Source: Lycium barbarum
Lineage: Eukaryota > Streptophyta > Magnoliopsida > Solanales > Solanaceae
Length of the DNA stretch: 64,000 nt
Reading direction: 5' to 3'
Assembly: GCF_019175385.1 (NCBI RefSeq)
Contig: NC_083340.1
Location: 14,768,336 to 14,832,335 of the forward strand
Of this stretch, positions 37,592-50,338 are shown piece by piece; positions within the stretch are counted from its first letter, which is position 1, and each line of letters begins with the position of its first letter. Below the pieces are notes generated by a model. The model was given only the letters and a program-made list of their open reading frames with translations. It made no database searches and was not told the DNA's origin. The translations under genes were made by a program, and so were the position numbers.

Positions 37592-37690
37592 TACACAACA
37601 CACATATGATCCTAGAGGAATACCAAAAACATAGTAAGATCCCAAATTGATGTAAGCCACAAAACCTGACGATTATTGTGGATGTACTTA
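37300..37690 (-). pseudogene. Possible MATE transporter relic
   Basis: Two minus-strand pieces. Near 37680-37620, after an AG, the reading gives VAYINLGSYYVFGIPLG, the shape of a conserved MATE segment. Near 37370-37300, after another AG, it gives LWRRMIAGLALQTLLLS, resembling the next conserved MATE segment. The order is right and the intron between them would hold the (TA)n(GA)n microsatellite. MATE proteins are membrane drug/metabolite-cation exchangers. The second piece then runs into stops. Short length makes this moderate evidence only. Confidence 0.5.
37521..37592. repeat. Compound (TA)n(GA)n microsatellite
   Basis: A TA tract runs directly into a GA tract. Confidence 0.9.
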
Positions 37691-38056
37691 AAAAATGAAG
37701 GAATCTCTGGAAAGAAATATTGTTCATTGCCTTGCTTCCGAGAGTAGTGCATAATCTATATAAATGCTAAAAGATCCAGCAGAAGAAACAAAAAGAACAA
37801 CTACTGAAAAAATCCACAATAATATGTGATCATGAGATGAAAGTTAGAATCCAATGAATATTTTGAAACAACTCAAGAAGCACTACACATTGAAGTCTAT
37901 TTTACTGAACTTCTCACTATTTTTTTAGATCTAATTTGCAGAATGTAGTCTATATTCCATTTCCATTTCTTCAATGCATTTCATCCAATTACTCCATTCT
38001 CATTCTTTTTGTTAGGCATGTTCTTTAAAGTGATTCGGTTTTTCAGTAACATTAAC

Positions 38057-38610
38057 TTAATATTCCTTTCCAATTGGTAAGCAGCAATCCATACTATTCT
38101 CAGCAAAATAAATTTCTGTGTAATTCACAGAAGGAAATACACTTGGAGAAGTTACCCGTGGAGCAGATGGCGGAGGATTATCTGCATGTAAACAACTATC
38201 CCCAAAAGACTGCCCATTACAAATACAGATTAGCAAAAGCAATATCAAATACTTGTCGTGCACATAAACTACACATTATATAACACTTTTATACACATTA
38301 TATACTACATATATTTTTAGTATAATAATTTCAAGGTGGATAAACTACATATTATATACTACATATAATTTCAAGAAGCGCAAAGAAGATGTGAGGAGCT
38401 AGCCAAAACAATAAAATTACACTTTCGAACACTGTGTATCCAAACACAAAGAAAAAAACCCAAAACAACTCCCTTTGATGAGTAATGACTGAACCTTCCG
38501 ATGGCAGAGAACAACAACAGAGCTCCACCAGCAAACAATGCCACGAACCTACAATTTCACAAAAATAATAATAAATAAAAAAAATCCCAATGAACAACAC
38601 AATCACAAAC
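38057..38610 (-). other. Unrecognised exon-like segments
   Basis: On the minus strand, 38553-38494 reads FVALFAGGALLLFSAIG between an AG and a GT-like site. 38263-38057 reads an open frame with NPPPSAPRVTSPSVFPSV. Neither matches a family I know. They may be leftovers of one gene or coincidence. Confidence 0.25.
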
Positions 38611-38759
38611 CTAGACTGATCGACAACAACACAATTATGCCCCGCTCTATCTTAGGCCCCTTTCATGTCTGAGAAACTGATTTTGGAGAGTCAAAGAGAC
38701 CCACAGGATACGACCGCAAAAGAACAAAAACAAAGCAATATTTTGTGCCGATCTGATCA

Positions 38760-40217
38760 CCAAAAATGTGAATTGTAATTGTGTATTTTGTGGATTTTGA
38801 ACGTGGGTTGGTCAGTTGGTGGGATAGGAGTTGCAAGATCGTGGAGTCTCCAAAGCGTCGAATCCGTGGACAGGTTTCATATTTTTACTGCGCAGGTTTC
38901 CTTCGCTGGTTTAAATTAAACAACTGTCAAAAATTGAAATTTAAAATAATAATAAAAAAAAACTGTAAAAGGTAAAGACAAACAAATTGTCCTATTTCTA
39001 TAAATTTCCCATTTTTTAACAATAAATAAATTAATAAATAAATGTTAACCTTGTATCTTTTTATAAATTTTGTTGAATACTTATATTTGATTCGTAATTC
39101 AAATCATCTTCAATGTTTTCAGGAAGAATCATCTTCCATGTTTGAAGGAAAGATATTTATGTTTTTAGACCATTACTCAGAAACAGAAATTAAAAACAGA
39201 TTTTTACTTTTTAATAAATTGTATTGAATACTTTATCATGTAATTAAAATGGATATCTTCCACGTTTCAAGGAATTTTTTTTAGATGTATATGTTCCTTA
39301 CAAAAATAAAATATTTAATTATTTTTAAAATTCAAATTTTAAAACAATAACTAATACAACCAATTCTTAACTAATTAACTATTTATGTCCTAAAATCTGC
39401 CACGTGTCTTAGTCTTACGATGCCACTTGTCAAGATCCTATTGCAAACTATTCTCTTTTTAATAATATATTGATGATGTTATCAATAATTTGATTGGGCA
39501 AAAAAGGGTTATGCATTCAATATCTTGCGAGGGACACTTATAACTCATTCTTTAATATTTTCCTTTCTACTTTTTATATTTTTCTTTTCATGTTAATTAG
39601 ATTACATCGCCAAATGATAAATTTGTTCTTCTTATTTGCGTGAATAAGATCTTGCTAAGAGAAGAGCTACATCAATTTCAACTTGTCGCTTTCTCATCGG
39701 ATATGTACTATACGATGATCTCAAATAATACATTTTTTCCCGATATGTACCATAAGATATTATGATGTGAGATGGTTACCAGTTATTGTCGAATGAATTA
39801 TTATTAGGACTTAGGACTGAAACGAATTTACTATAGTTGTTAGCCTTTTGAGTTTTGACAAATCATGCTTAAAAGCTAACCACGTCCAATCAATCAATTT
39901 CATATGATTTTGTGCCAACTGCCAACAAATATCAGAAAATGCTACATATATTAATCTTCCAGTAGCTAGGTTGGTATATTAGTTTAATTAAGTGTGGATA
40001 GCAGCTGCTTTAAAACGATTAGCAAGCAGAACATATGTTTTTTTTTTCTTTGTAATTTCCAAACATTCAAAGTTACTTGTCAAGTTCTAAGACCTGAGCC
40101 TCCTAGTTGGTATAAAGACGCGGGCGAGAGCAAGTAGAGGATACTCGTTAATAACTTAGTAGCTAAACTTGTATATATCCATCATCCTGCTAGAAGGTTA
40201 CATTATGACAAACTTGT
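38760..40217. other. Intergenic, no gene recognised
   Basis: About 1.4 kb AT-rich DNA without credible exons. Confidence 0.4.
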
Positions 40218-41369
40218 TATGTCATGAGAAAAAGCTCAAATATGCCACTAACTATTAGAAATGATTTATTCACGTCACTCGTTAATAGTTGAGCATAAAA
40301 ATGCCACCGGCATGACACATTTGGTTCATTTTTGCCGCTAATCACTAATGGAACGTTACTATTATAAGATTTTGTCACGTGACATTATTTAAACCCTTCA
40401 TTACTTACCAGTCTCCACCACCTTCACTAGTGACATATGTGAGTCATTTCATTAAGTTCAGTGGCAAATATTTGAGTATTTTTTTTCAATATCTTATAAT
40501 ACCTAGGTTAATATTAACTTATGTTAATTGGAATACGAATCTAATCTTATTCTACACTATTCACAATTTTCACATACTTTATGGATTTTTAAAAATATAT
40601 AAAAACACATAAAGTTTGTTTAAGAAAAAAGAAGAAGAGGGGTTTAAAAGAGATCTAGTACACTAATGGGGTGTAGCTGGGTATGGAAAGTATATATGGG
40701 TGTGCGAATTAAGAGTATGTATGTGTTTCATAGAGGAAATTGGGGGTATTACAGTAGTTGTGACATGACTTGGGAAAAGGACATAAAATTTGTTTTACAA
40801 AAAAAGACGGGATTAAAGAGATCAATACACTAATGAGGTATAGATGGGTAACGAAAGTACATTCGAGTGTGTGAATTAAAAGTATGTATGTGTTTTCATG
40901 GTAGAATTTGGGGTGTTACAACAGTTGAGACGTGATGGTGGCTTGGGAAAAGGACATAAAATTTGTTTAAGAAAGAAGAAAAGACGAATTTAGAAGAGAG
41001 TACACTAATGAGGTATAGTTGGTGTAGATGTACATATGAGTATGTGAATTAAGAGTATGTATATATGTCTTTTCATAGTAAAATTTTGGGTGTTAATAGT
41101 AGATGAGTATTATAAGGGATTGTGAAAAGGCTCAAATATGTTACTGAACTTAACGAAATGATTCAGATATATATGTCACTCTTGAAAGGAGGTGGGGGCT
41201 GGTAAGTAATGAAGGATTTAGATAATGTCAGGTGGCAAAATCTGATAGTAGTAGGACTCCGTTAGTGGTTAGTGACACGAATAAACCAGATGTGTCACGC
41301 TGGTGGTATTTTTCTGCTTAACTATTACGGGTGGCATGAATAGAATATTTTTGATAGTTCCATGACATA
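40218..41369. mobile_element. Foldback element with ~240-bp inverted ends
   Basis: 40218-40480 and the reverse complement of 41120-41369 match along about 240 bases, including CACTAATGGAACG-type and CCTTCATTACTTACCAG words. The outermost TATGTCATG is inverted as CATGACATA. The centre is a tandem repeat. No coding sequence and no clear target duplication. Mutator-like or foldback class. Confidence 0.78.
40607..41110 (+). repeat. Three tandem units of ~173 bp
   Basis: Units start at 40607, 40781 and 40954 with ACATAAAATTTGTTTAAG-type words, and each includes a GAGGTATAG word and ACATATGAGTATGTGAATT-type sequence. Spacing is 174 and 173 bases. Confidence 0.85.
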
Positions 41370-42494
41370 TTCCTAATCTTAATGTAAGAATGATAAAGAG
41401 TTATAAGATGTGGGTATAAGAACGTTGAGGATTAATATCGTCGCACTTAAGTGAGTGCAAGTGAAGATATGAAGTCCAATTGTTTCTTTCTGGATGAAAT
41501 ATTCTAGCATAATTTGAACTTTTTTTTACCTTATTGTCATCTTTCAAGATTTCAAATTCATGGCATGTATTTTCCATTTTGATGGGGCTTGGTCCGCACG
41601 GATTCATTTTTTCGGTCACATCACATTGAGCCCTGAAAATGTGTGTATCATGTGAATTTGAGCTATATCTTATAAAGTTATTCACTTTCTTCTCTCTTTT
41701 CAATTTGGAATTCGCCTAAAATGTCACATACACCTCATCTTCATAAATTTGGCAATCTAAAAGCCTACCAGCCCTGCTTGGCCCACCCTCGTTATTAGCC
41801 AGTCATCTGTCAAGGGTGCCACGTTTATGGGGTTTTCCTTCATTCAAGATCAAATCACGACTTTCTAGAAATTGAAGGTAAGAATTAATCCACCCTAAAT
41901 TAATTTATATTGCCGATTGAATTTCATTAAAAGTAATGAGTAAGAAACCTTAATTAGGTTAAGAAAAAGTATAAATTAGTACTCAATTTTTATATACTTA
42001 AATTAGTACTCAATTGTTATATACTCTTTAACATTTGGAATTGCAAAAAGTAAGTTCTTCAAATTCCATGTCTAAGTTTGATTATAGCTGCGGCCATTGG
42101 CAAAGAAATGAACAACGAAGCAAGGAAATTGTGGTCGTTATTCTTTGCCAAAATTGGGCTAACCTATATAACCAATATTTATTTTACGCAATTTACAAAA
42201 TAGTCTGACAGCAAATATTGTCTGTTATTAAATGTTTTAGGTGTATCCTACCAAGATATATCCCCCCAAAAAATAGTATCGTATTTTGTAGCTCAATTAT
42301 AAATCACCAATAAATACATGTCATTGAGTTCCAAGAAGGTAAGTTTCTTATTTGATGTTTTCACGACAAATAAGCCACTGATTCAACATAGATGGATACC
42401 AAAGTCCATTATAGAGTTTTTACTTTAATTTGGTTTTGATAGGAGTACTATCATGTCGTGTTACTTATTGTACGTTCCTTACAGCAAGAAACTA
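41370..42494. other. Intergenic, no gene recognised
   Basis: AT-rich. A 100-codon frame (41703-41401, minus) matches nothing I know. Confidence 0.4.
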
Positions 42495-42952
42495 GTTCAG
42501 GGAGGGATAAAATTCACAAATAATCACTAAATTATCTTTTTTTTTTCATCAAAGCACATAACTTTGTTTTGTCACACAAAAGTTATAATACTTACACTAA
42601 TATATATAACAAAGAGGTCACAATAACTGAAAAATAACCTTCTGATACACTGACATGTTTATATATTTTGTTGATTTAAATTTCTATATCAACACTTCCC
42701 ACATGTTAACCTATTTTTTAATCTAATGAAGACCCGACCCTACAAAATCTAGAACCTATCGTGTAATAGATTATCTTCTTAAAAAAAAAAACCCAACAAA
42801 GCCTATGTGGATTTTATTAATTAAGCCCACACAACCAACCTGTTTGGGTTGTATTTGTTTTTTCTTTTCTCAAAATAATTTCCTAATTTAAGTACTCGAG
42901 TGTGGATTTCAGTACTCGAGTGTGGATATATTTTTTAAAATATGCCTATAGT

Positions 42953-43478
42953 TGTTGGAATGGATTCACCATCGTCTTCTTCTTTTGATTCAAGTTCACA
43001 AAGAAGACACCCTAAGAACAAAGAGGAAGTACAAGCTGCTTTGACTTCGACCAATTTGAAGTCTTTGTCTCAGAAAGAGATAACAAAAGGAAAATGGGCC
43101 AAAGGTGTTGTATTGGAAGATAAATCAAACTTGGATCATTTAGTGGATTTGAGCCACCCAGACCATTCAGTGAATTTGAGCTGCTCAGACCAAGACATAA
43201 ATACAAGAGATAACTTTGGCCCATCCGGATAAGTATACAGCTGTGTATTCAACAGTTGTGTGTATGTATACCTTCTTAGAACCTTCTTAGCATATTTTAG
43301 GAATATTATTTCAGATAGAATTAGTTAGGATTGAACCAATAATAGTTAAACAAAATTGTATAGGAATTTATATTTTCTTTATTTTACAATTCTCATGTAC
43401 ATGTATAAATACACTGTATGTGATACACATAATATACAAGAAAGGAAAATTTTCTATACTGTTCTTAGTATTCTTACA
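42953..43478 (+). repeat. 5' LTR of copia element 2
   Basis: TGTTGGAATGG to CTTAGTATTCTTACA, followed immediately by the primer-binding site. It aligns with the 3' LTR throughout. Near 43235-43265 the 3' copy carries a short extra TACAGCTG-type insertion. Confidence 0.9.
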
Positions 43479-43493
43479 TGGTATCAGAGCACC
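43479..43493 (+). other. Primer-binding site of copia element 2
   Basis: TGGTATCAGAGCACC directly follows the LTR, the initiator-tRNA-Met site usual in plant copia elements. Confidence 0.9.
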
Positions 43494-43538
43494 TAAATTA
43501 ATTCATACAAAATCACCAATCGCTCTAAATAAAAAACA

Positions 43539-46500
43539 ATGGCTGTAGAATTAAACGTGGATGGTACAACATCAGAATCCAGTATCAACACAACAACCAT
43601 TAACTCAAATCATCCTTACTTTCTTCATGCTTCTGATGCACCAGGAATAGTGCTGGTCAATATCCTTTTTGATGGTAGAGGTTATCAAGGATGGAAGAGA
43701 TCTATTCTTATTGCCTTGTCAGCCAAGAACAAGCTTGGTTTCATCATTGGTGCTCATGCTACTCCAGCTCAAGAATCTCTAGATCTGCAACCTTGGAGTA
43801 GATGCAATGATATGGTCACAACATGGTTGCTAAATTCACTGTCAAAAGAAATTGCAGACAATGTCATTTACTCAAGAACAACAAAGGAACTTTGGGTAAG
43901 CTTGGAGCACAGGTTTGGACAAACCAATGGTGCCAAACTTTTTCATCTTAAGAAAGAACTGAGTAGGTTGACACAAGGAACTAGTAACATTGTTGGTTAC
44001 TTCACTAAGCTCAAAAGGCTCTGGGATGAACTTGATTCACTTAACTCAAATATCAAGTGTGCTTGTGTGTGTTCATGTGAAGGAAAACATAAACTGGAAA
44101 AATTCATGGATGATGAGAGATTCATGGAATTTCTCATGGGCTTGAATGATACCTATGCACAAGCTAGAGGGAACATTCTAGTGATCAATCCTTTACCTGA
44201 CATTAATCAGGCTTACTTTTTGATTTTACAGGATGAAAATCAAGGAGAGACATATATGAGTCCTATCATGTCATCTGATTTTTCTGCTTTTATGGTTGGA
44301 AACATGAATCAGTTTAAGGGTGCAAAAAAAGTTCAAAGAAGTGCAGGACCATCTCATCAGAGATCTGGAAATCCTTATCCCAGATTCAACAGCATTTAGC
44401 AACATAAGTCCACAAAACAGGCACAGAAGTTCAAAGGAAAAAAAGGAAAATATAACCCTAATGTATCTTGTACTTATTGTGGAAAAACAGGACATGTTGC
44501 AGATGATTGTTATAGGTTGATTGGGTTTCCTGAGGACTTTCAGTTCACAAATGAAAAAGGGGTTCAAATCAAGAGTAATGGAGTTCTACCAATAGAGGAA
44601 AGTGCAAACAAGAACAACAATTTTGCAGAACTTAACACACCAAATCAGTCTTACAACAGGGAGCAGTACAATCAATTTGTCCAGATGTTTAAGCAAATGA
44701 AGGTGGATGAAGCAACAACCAATACGGGAGGATCTGAAATTAACACAAATGCAGTAGCTGGTACTATTTTAAAATATCTTGGTTCATGTTTTTCAGTCAT
44801 TAATTCTAGCACCTGGATCATTGATTCAGGTGCTTCTGAGCATATGTGTTTCAATTCAGAGTCCTTTCTATCATTGTCACTTCTTAAAATACCCTTGACT
44901 ATTAATCTTCCCAATTGTCAAACTATCCAGGTCACTCATGTTGGTATAGTCTCTATCCTGCCTAATTTTACTTTGAAAAATGTTTTATATGTTCCAAGTT
45001 TCAAGTATAACCTCATGTCTGTTCATAGGCTTTGCACTCAGTTTGCATGTAATTTATTTTTCACATCAACTGATTGTATCATGCAGGACCTTTTAATGAG
45101 GAAGGGTCAAGTTTTGGTAAAGCAAAGGAGAGTCTCTACCTGTTCCAGCCAAATCCTAAGCCAACTCCTAAGGAATCTAGTTCCAGTCACAATTTCAGCA
45201 ATAGTGTTCTAGTCCATCTAATGTAATCTCTAGTTTACCTAATTCCATTTCTGTTGTTAATCCTAGTGTTTCAAATTTTATTTCTTTTCCTGTTTGTACA
45301 AGTGCAACTTCTAATGTAAACTTGTGGCACGTTAGATTGGGGCATTTGCCTTTATCATCAATGAAAAATGTCAGTTTCATTTCAATTCCAAAGGACTTAC
45401 TTGGATTGTGTTTGTGATATCTGCCCAAAGGCAAGACAATCTAGATTGCCTTTTTCTCTGAGTCAAATTACTTGCAAGTCTCCTTTTGAACTCATTCATA
45501 TTGATACTTGGGGACCCTATAAAGTTCCTACTTATAATCATTATAAATATTTCTAAACCATTGTTGATGATTACAGTAGAGGGACTTGGAGCTTTTTATT
45601 ATCCACTAAAAGTAATGCCTTCATAATTTTACAGGATTTTCTAAATATGGTTGAAAGACAATTTCATGTGAAAGTGAAAGTAATCAGATGAGATAATGCC
45701 TTAGAATTAGGAAAAAGTGAGGCAGGTTTGAAATTTTTTAGTTCAAAAGGGATCATTTATCAGACTTCTTGTGTGGCTACCCCACAACAAAATGGAATAG
45801 TTGAAAGGAAACATAGGTACTTACTTGAAATAGCTAGGGCATTGTTATTCCAGTCTCAAATTCCTATTTCCTACTGGGGGGAGTGTATTCTCACTGCTAC
45901 ATACTTGATTAACAGATTATCATCTAAGGTACTCTATGGAAAAACACCTTATGAGATTATTTTTGGTAAAGCTCCCACTTACCAACATTTAAGGTGTTTT
46001 GGTTGCCTCAGTTATGCCAACACTTTGGCCCATGAGAGAGATAAATTTCAGCCTAGGGCCAAGAGATGTGTGTTTCTAGGGTACCCTAATGATCAGAAAT
46101 GGTACAAGTTACTGGATTTAGATACTAAAAGAGTGTTTGTATCTAGAGATGTTCATTTTTATGAATCAGTTTTTCCTTTTGTTACTGATCAATCTTCTTT
46201 GTTTTCAAAATATCCTACTTCCTCCATTACTGATCAACATTTTTTTCCCTCATCTTCACATCCCTCAACAAAATGATTTACCCAACTCTACTTCTCTATA
46301 TCAATCATACTCAGATACAGATTTACCTAGCATCCCTGTTCCTATTTCTTCTGAATCACCTACTGTTTCCAACAATCACTCTCCTTCTCACTCACCACAT
46401 CAAGTACCTTCACCTATATCTCCTGTTGCTGATGTTAGGAGGTTAACTAGATCTAACAAAGGTGTAACGCCTACACACTTTCAAGATTTTTATTGTAATT

Positions 46501-48160
46501 CCATCTTTCTTAGCAACATCACTGAATCATGTTTTGACACTCCTTCCACACCTACCATACTATGTTTTCATGCCCTCTCTGTTCCTAATCAACTACTCTT
46601 ACAATCAGTTTCTAGCATCATTGAACCTACAAGTTATACTCAGGCCTCTACTCATCCAGGGTGGAGGAAGGCTATGGAAGATAAGATTGCTGCTTTACAA
46701 GCTAATAACACTTGGGATGTTGGAGAGTTACCAACTGATAGAAAAGCTTTGCCTTCTAAATGGGTTTACAAAGTAAAGCAATATGCTGATGGTACTTTAG
46801 AAAGACTAAAGGCCAGGTTGGTTATTAGAGGTGATATATAAAAAGAGGGAGTAGATTTCAATGAAACATTTTCCCTAGTGGTCAAGATGACCACAATCAG
46901 ATGTTTAATTTCCATTACAGCTAAGAAAGGATGGGACATTTCTCAGTTTGATGTGAATAATGCTTTCTTGCAAAGAGATTTGCAATAAGAGGTTTATATG
47001 AAGTTTCCTACAGGTCTCAGTCCAACTAGACCTAATTTAGTTTGCAAACTCAGGAAATATTTCTATGGACTCAAGTAAGCATCTAGGCAGTGGTATGCCA
47101 GGCTTGCAGGAGCCCTCAATTTCAAGGGGTTTACTGCATCACTCAATGATTACTCACTGTTCTTTAAACAAACTGGGAACACTATAGCTATTGTTGCAGT
47201 CTACGTGGATGATATTCTCATTACTGGTGATGCTTACACATAAATTACATCTCTCAAAACATTTCTACATTCAGAATTCAAGATCAAAGATCTTGGTCCT
47301 TTACACTATTTCCTTGGTATGGAAGTTCTAAGAGAGGATCAAGGAATTGTTATTAGTCAAAGGAAGTATACCTCTGATTTGCTTTCGGAATTTAATGTCT
47401 CTCATCTTCACTCAGTCTCTTCTTCTCTCGACCCTACAGTCAAATTAGTAGCAGATTCAGACTCATATATGGAGGATCCCACATTATACATGCACATTAT
47501 TGGTAGACTAAACTACTTAACACACACAAGACCAGATCTTTGCCATTATGTGTTAATTCTATGTCAGTTTATGCACAAACCAACTATTGTTCACTATGAT
47601 GCAACATTAAGGGTTGTTCGTTACCTGAAGCAGTATCCCAGTCAAGGTCTTTTCATGTCTTTATCTCCTTTCTTTGCACTCAACGCCTTTTGTGATGCCG
47701 ACTGGGCGTCATGTCGTGATTCTCGATGATCTATTAGCGGATTTTTTTGTAAGTTTGGGTGGATCTCCCATTTCTTGGAAATCCAAGAAGCAGATCTCTA
47801 TTTCTCTCTCATCGGCTGAAGCTGAATATCGGTCTATGCGTCGATTGGTTGCTGAGTTGACTTGGTTGGCTCGCTTATTGACAAATATGTCAGTTCCCCC
47901 ACAGTTGCCCGTTTCGGTGCACTCTGATAGCCAAGCAGCGATACATATCGCTTGTAATCCTGTATTTCACGAGCGGACGAAGCACGTCGAGATCGACTGC
48001 CACTTCGTCCGGCAACAGTACCTCTCCGGGGTTATTTCTCTCTCATTTGTACCATCGAAGGACCAACTCGCCGATATCTTCACCAAATCCCTTTCTGGGC
48101 CAGTTCACCATGGATTTCTTTGCAAATTGAGGCTCACTACGCTCCCTTCCACCTTGAGGG
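43539..48160 (+). pseudogene. Copia element 2 gag-pol polyprotein, broken
   Basis: One starting frame from ATG 43539. Gag (YQGWKRSILIALSAKNKLGF), then a TAG at 44397, then the same frame continues with a knuckle CTYCGKTGHVADDC (44469-44510) and protease WIIDSGASEH near 44815. A frameshift lies near 45115. Pre-integrase (LWHVRLGHLP) and integrase follow (45470-46274; [20 protein letters not shown]), with a stop after KYF and another after VKVIR. Reverse transcriptase (46640-47730) keeps YVDDILITG but has stops at 46839, 46987, 47077 and 47241. RNase H (47700-48160) begins after a TGA. Compared with copia element 1, three stops replace two glutamines and one arginine, fitting C-to-T changes. 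It makes no protein as it stands. Confidence 0.9.
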
Positions 48161-48176
48161 GGGGGGGGGGGGGGTT
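48158..48176 (+). repeat. Poly-G purine tract of copia element 2
   Basis: CCTTGA followed by about 18 G residues, immediately before the 3' LTR. It is the polypurine tract of the element, expanded. Confidence 0.75.
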
Positions 48177-48703
48177 GGAATGGATTTGCCATCGTCTTCT
48201 TCTTTTGATTCAAGTTCACAAAGAAGAAACCCTAAGAACAAAGAGGAAGTACAAGCTACTTTGACTTCGACCAGTTCGAAGTCTGTGTTTGAGAAAGAGA
48301 TAACAAAAGGAAAATGGGCCAAAGGTGTTGTATCGGAAGATAAATCAAACTTGGATCATTTAGTGGATTTGGGCCACCCAGACCATTCAGTGAATTTGGG
48401 CTGCTCAGACCAAGACACAAATACAAGAGATAACTTTGGCCCATCTGAATAAGTATACAGCTGTGTATTCAACAGCTGTGTGTACAGCTGTATACCTTCT
48501 TAGAACCTTCTTAGCATATTTTAGGAATATTATTTCAGATAGAATTAGTTAGGAATGAACCAATAATATTTAGACAAATTGTATAGGAATTTAGATTTTT
48601 TTTTTTTTTTACAATTCTCATGTACATGTATAAATACACTGTATGCGATACACATAATATACAAGAAAGGAAAATTTTCTATACTGTTCTTAGTATTCTT
48701 ACA
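48173..48703 (+). repeat. 3' LTR of copia element 2
   Basis: Starts at GGTTGGAATGG, where the expected TG is GG or is lost in the G run. Ends CTTAGTATTCTTACA. Confidence 0.85.
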
Positions 48704-49150
48704 ATATTATATTAACTTTAATATACCATATGAATATGGTACATGCTCTTAGGATGTTAAATCTTTGATTGAAAAACATAATGTTTAAATCTAGAAGTCT
48801 AGAACCACAGTAACTAACTTTTTGAAAAAAATAATAATAAATGAATACAAACTCAGACAGGTTACGTTGGTTGTTTGGACTTCATTAATAAAACCCACAC
48901 ACTCTGTTAGGCCAGGTCTTTTAAAAATACTAATGTATTACGTGATGGATCTTGAATTTTTATACTCCAAGTAGCATCGAGTTTTTATTAGCTTAAAAAG
49001 TAGGTTAAAGACAGATTTATTGATGTGGAAATTTAAACCAATAACAAAAAAATTATGTCAAGTGTATTGGGAAGGTGTATTGGGAAGGTTATATTTTCAG
49101 CCTTCACTACTAAAAAAACAGGATTTTCTGACAAAAAAAAAATGGCAATT

Positions 49151-49590
49151 TCCGACCTCATGAGGTCGGTTTTGGGCAAAAAATGACCTCAAAATCAGGT
49201 CGGAAAATAGTGGGTCGGAATTATTACCGACCTCATGAGGTCGGTAATGTTTTTTTAGTCGGGTATTAATTAAATAAAATACCAACCTCATTAGGTCGGT
49301 AAATTATATTAATAATATAATGATACGAGTTTACCAACGAGGAGGTCATTTATATGAATATATGATATATTGTTTTAGATAATTTTCCATTTCTAGATAA
49401 TTTTGCAGAAAACCGACCTCATGAGGTCGGTAATTTGCAATTTCTGGGAATATTTTGCATAAAACCGACCTCTTGAGGCCGGTTAATTTGCAATTTCTGG
49501 GAATATTATGCATAAAACCGACCTCATGAGGTCGGTAATTTGCAATTTCTTGGAAAATTTTGCAGAAAACCGACCTCATGAGGTCGGTAT
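49151..49590. repeat. Left subterminal array of CACTA 2
   Basis: Seven copies or variants near 49151, 49226, 49279, 49412, 49463, 49517 and 49569, the last four spaced 51-54 bases. One unit has GACCTCTTGAGGCC, breaking the dyad. The 49280-49400 stretch differs from element 1. Confidence 0.88.
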
Positions 49591-49989
49591 TCTGCAAAAA
49601 AATTGGTAGGATCCAACTACTATTCCAGCCGCCCCCCTGTCAAGATGAAACAATTTTATATTCAACTAAAACCGGCTCAAATAGCTGCCAACAATTCACC
49701 AAAGTACTGAAAAACATTAAACATTAAGCTACTTCAACAAACACATATATTACAACCAATAATGCGTCAAATTCAATTCGAAACTACTTCAAAGTTGAAT
49801 CAAAACGTCATTCAAACATTCCGAAGAGACATTAAGCTACTTCAACATTCGCAAACATCTACACAACATTAAACTACTTCACAACCTTTGCAAACATCCA
49901 CAAAACATTAAACTAGTAGATCTACACTAAGTTAGTCTACAACATTAGACTACTTCACCCCTCTCAAACATCCACAAAACAGTTACACA

Positions 49990-50275
49990 ATCCACAAATC
50001 CATTCTTCGGGTTCTTCACTGTTTTTTTTTTCTTTTTCTTCTTCTTCTTCTTCACATGAGTGATTCTGAATGTCTCATATTGAGGCAATATCCTCCCTTG
50101 TTTGAGTTCCTGCAAAAAGAATAATTGAGTAATTAATAAAGAAAATGAAATAAATTGATTATGCTATAATAGGACTTAAGGAGCTGCGCAGAAGGAATCA
50201 GGATAGATATTGTGTGTGTGAGTGTTAAAGAGAGGGACAAACAACCTGGTCACTGAAGCTTGAATTGCGTGACAT
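49990..50275 (-). other. Exon-like segments inside CACTA 2
   Basis: On the minus strand, near 50275-50243, an open frame starting MSRNSSFSDQ precedes a GT. Near 50111-49990, after TTTTGCAG, another reads ELKQGRILPQYETFRITHV and then a lysine run. They could join in frame, but I do not recognise the protein. Confidence 0.4.
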
Positions 50276-50338
50276 AACAACAGTCTGCATTTCCCATCAC
50301 TCGTCTCAAGCACATTTCCAGCATGTTAGAATACTATG

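Larger units (their letters stand above)
42953..48703 (+). mobile_element. Ty1/copia element 2, complete but dead
   Basis: Both LTRs (42953-43478 and 48173-48703), the primer-binding site, the coding region and the purine tract are present. Flanks are ATAGT at 42948-42952 and ATATT at 48704-48708, a 5-bp duplication with one mismatch. The order is gag, protease, integrase, reverse transcriptase, RNase H. Insertion is inside the long-TIR element at 42504. Confidence 0.92.

Noticed and set aside
41401..41703. 100-codon minus-strand frame
   Set aside because: No domain, no splice context, no family recognised; length is within chance for this window.
42900..42928. Short direct repeat of AGTACTCGAGTGTGGAT
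   Set aside because: Two copies only, just upstream of copia element 2; not enough to call a functional site.
49346..49597. Minus-strand frame of 83 codons
   Set aside because: Again the translated palindrome array.
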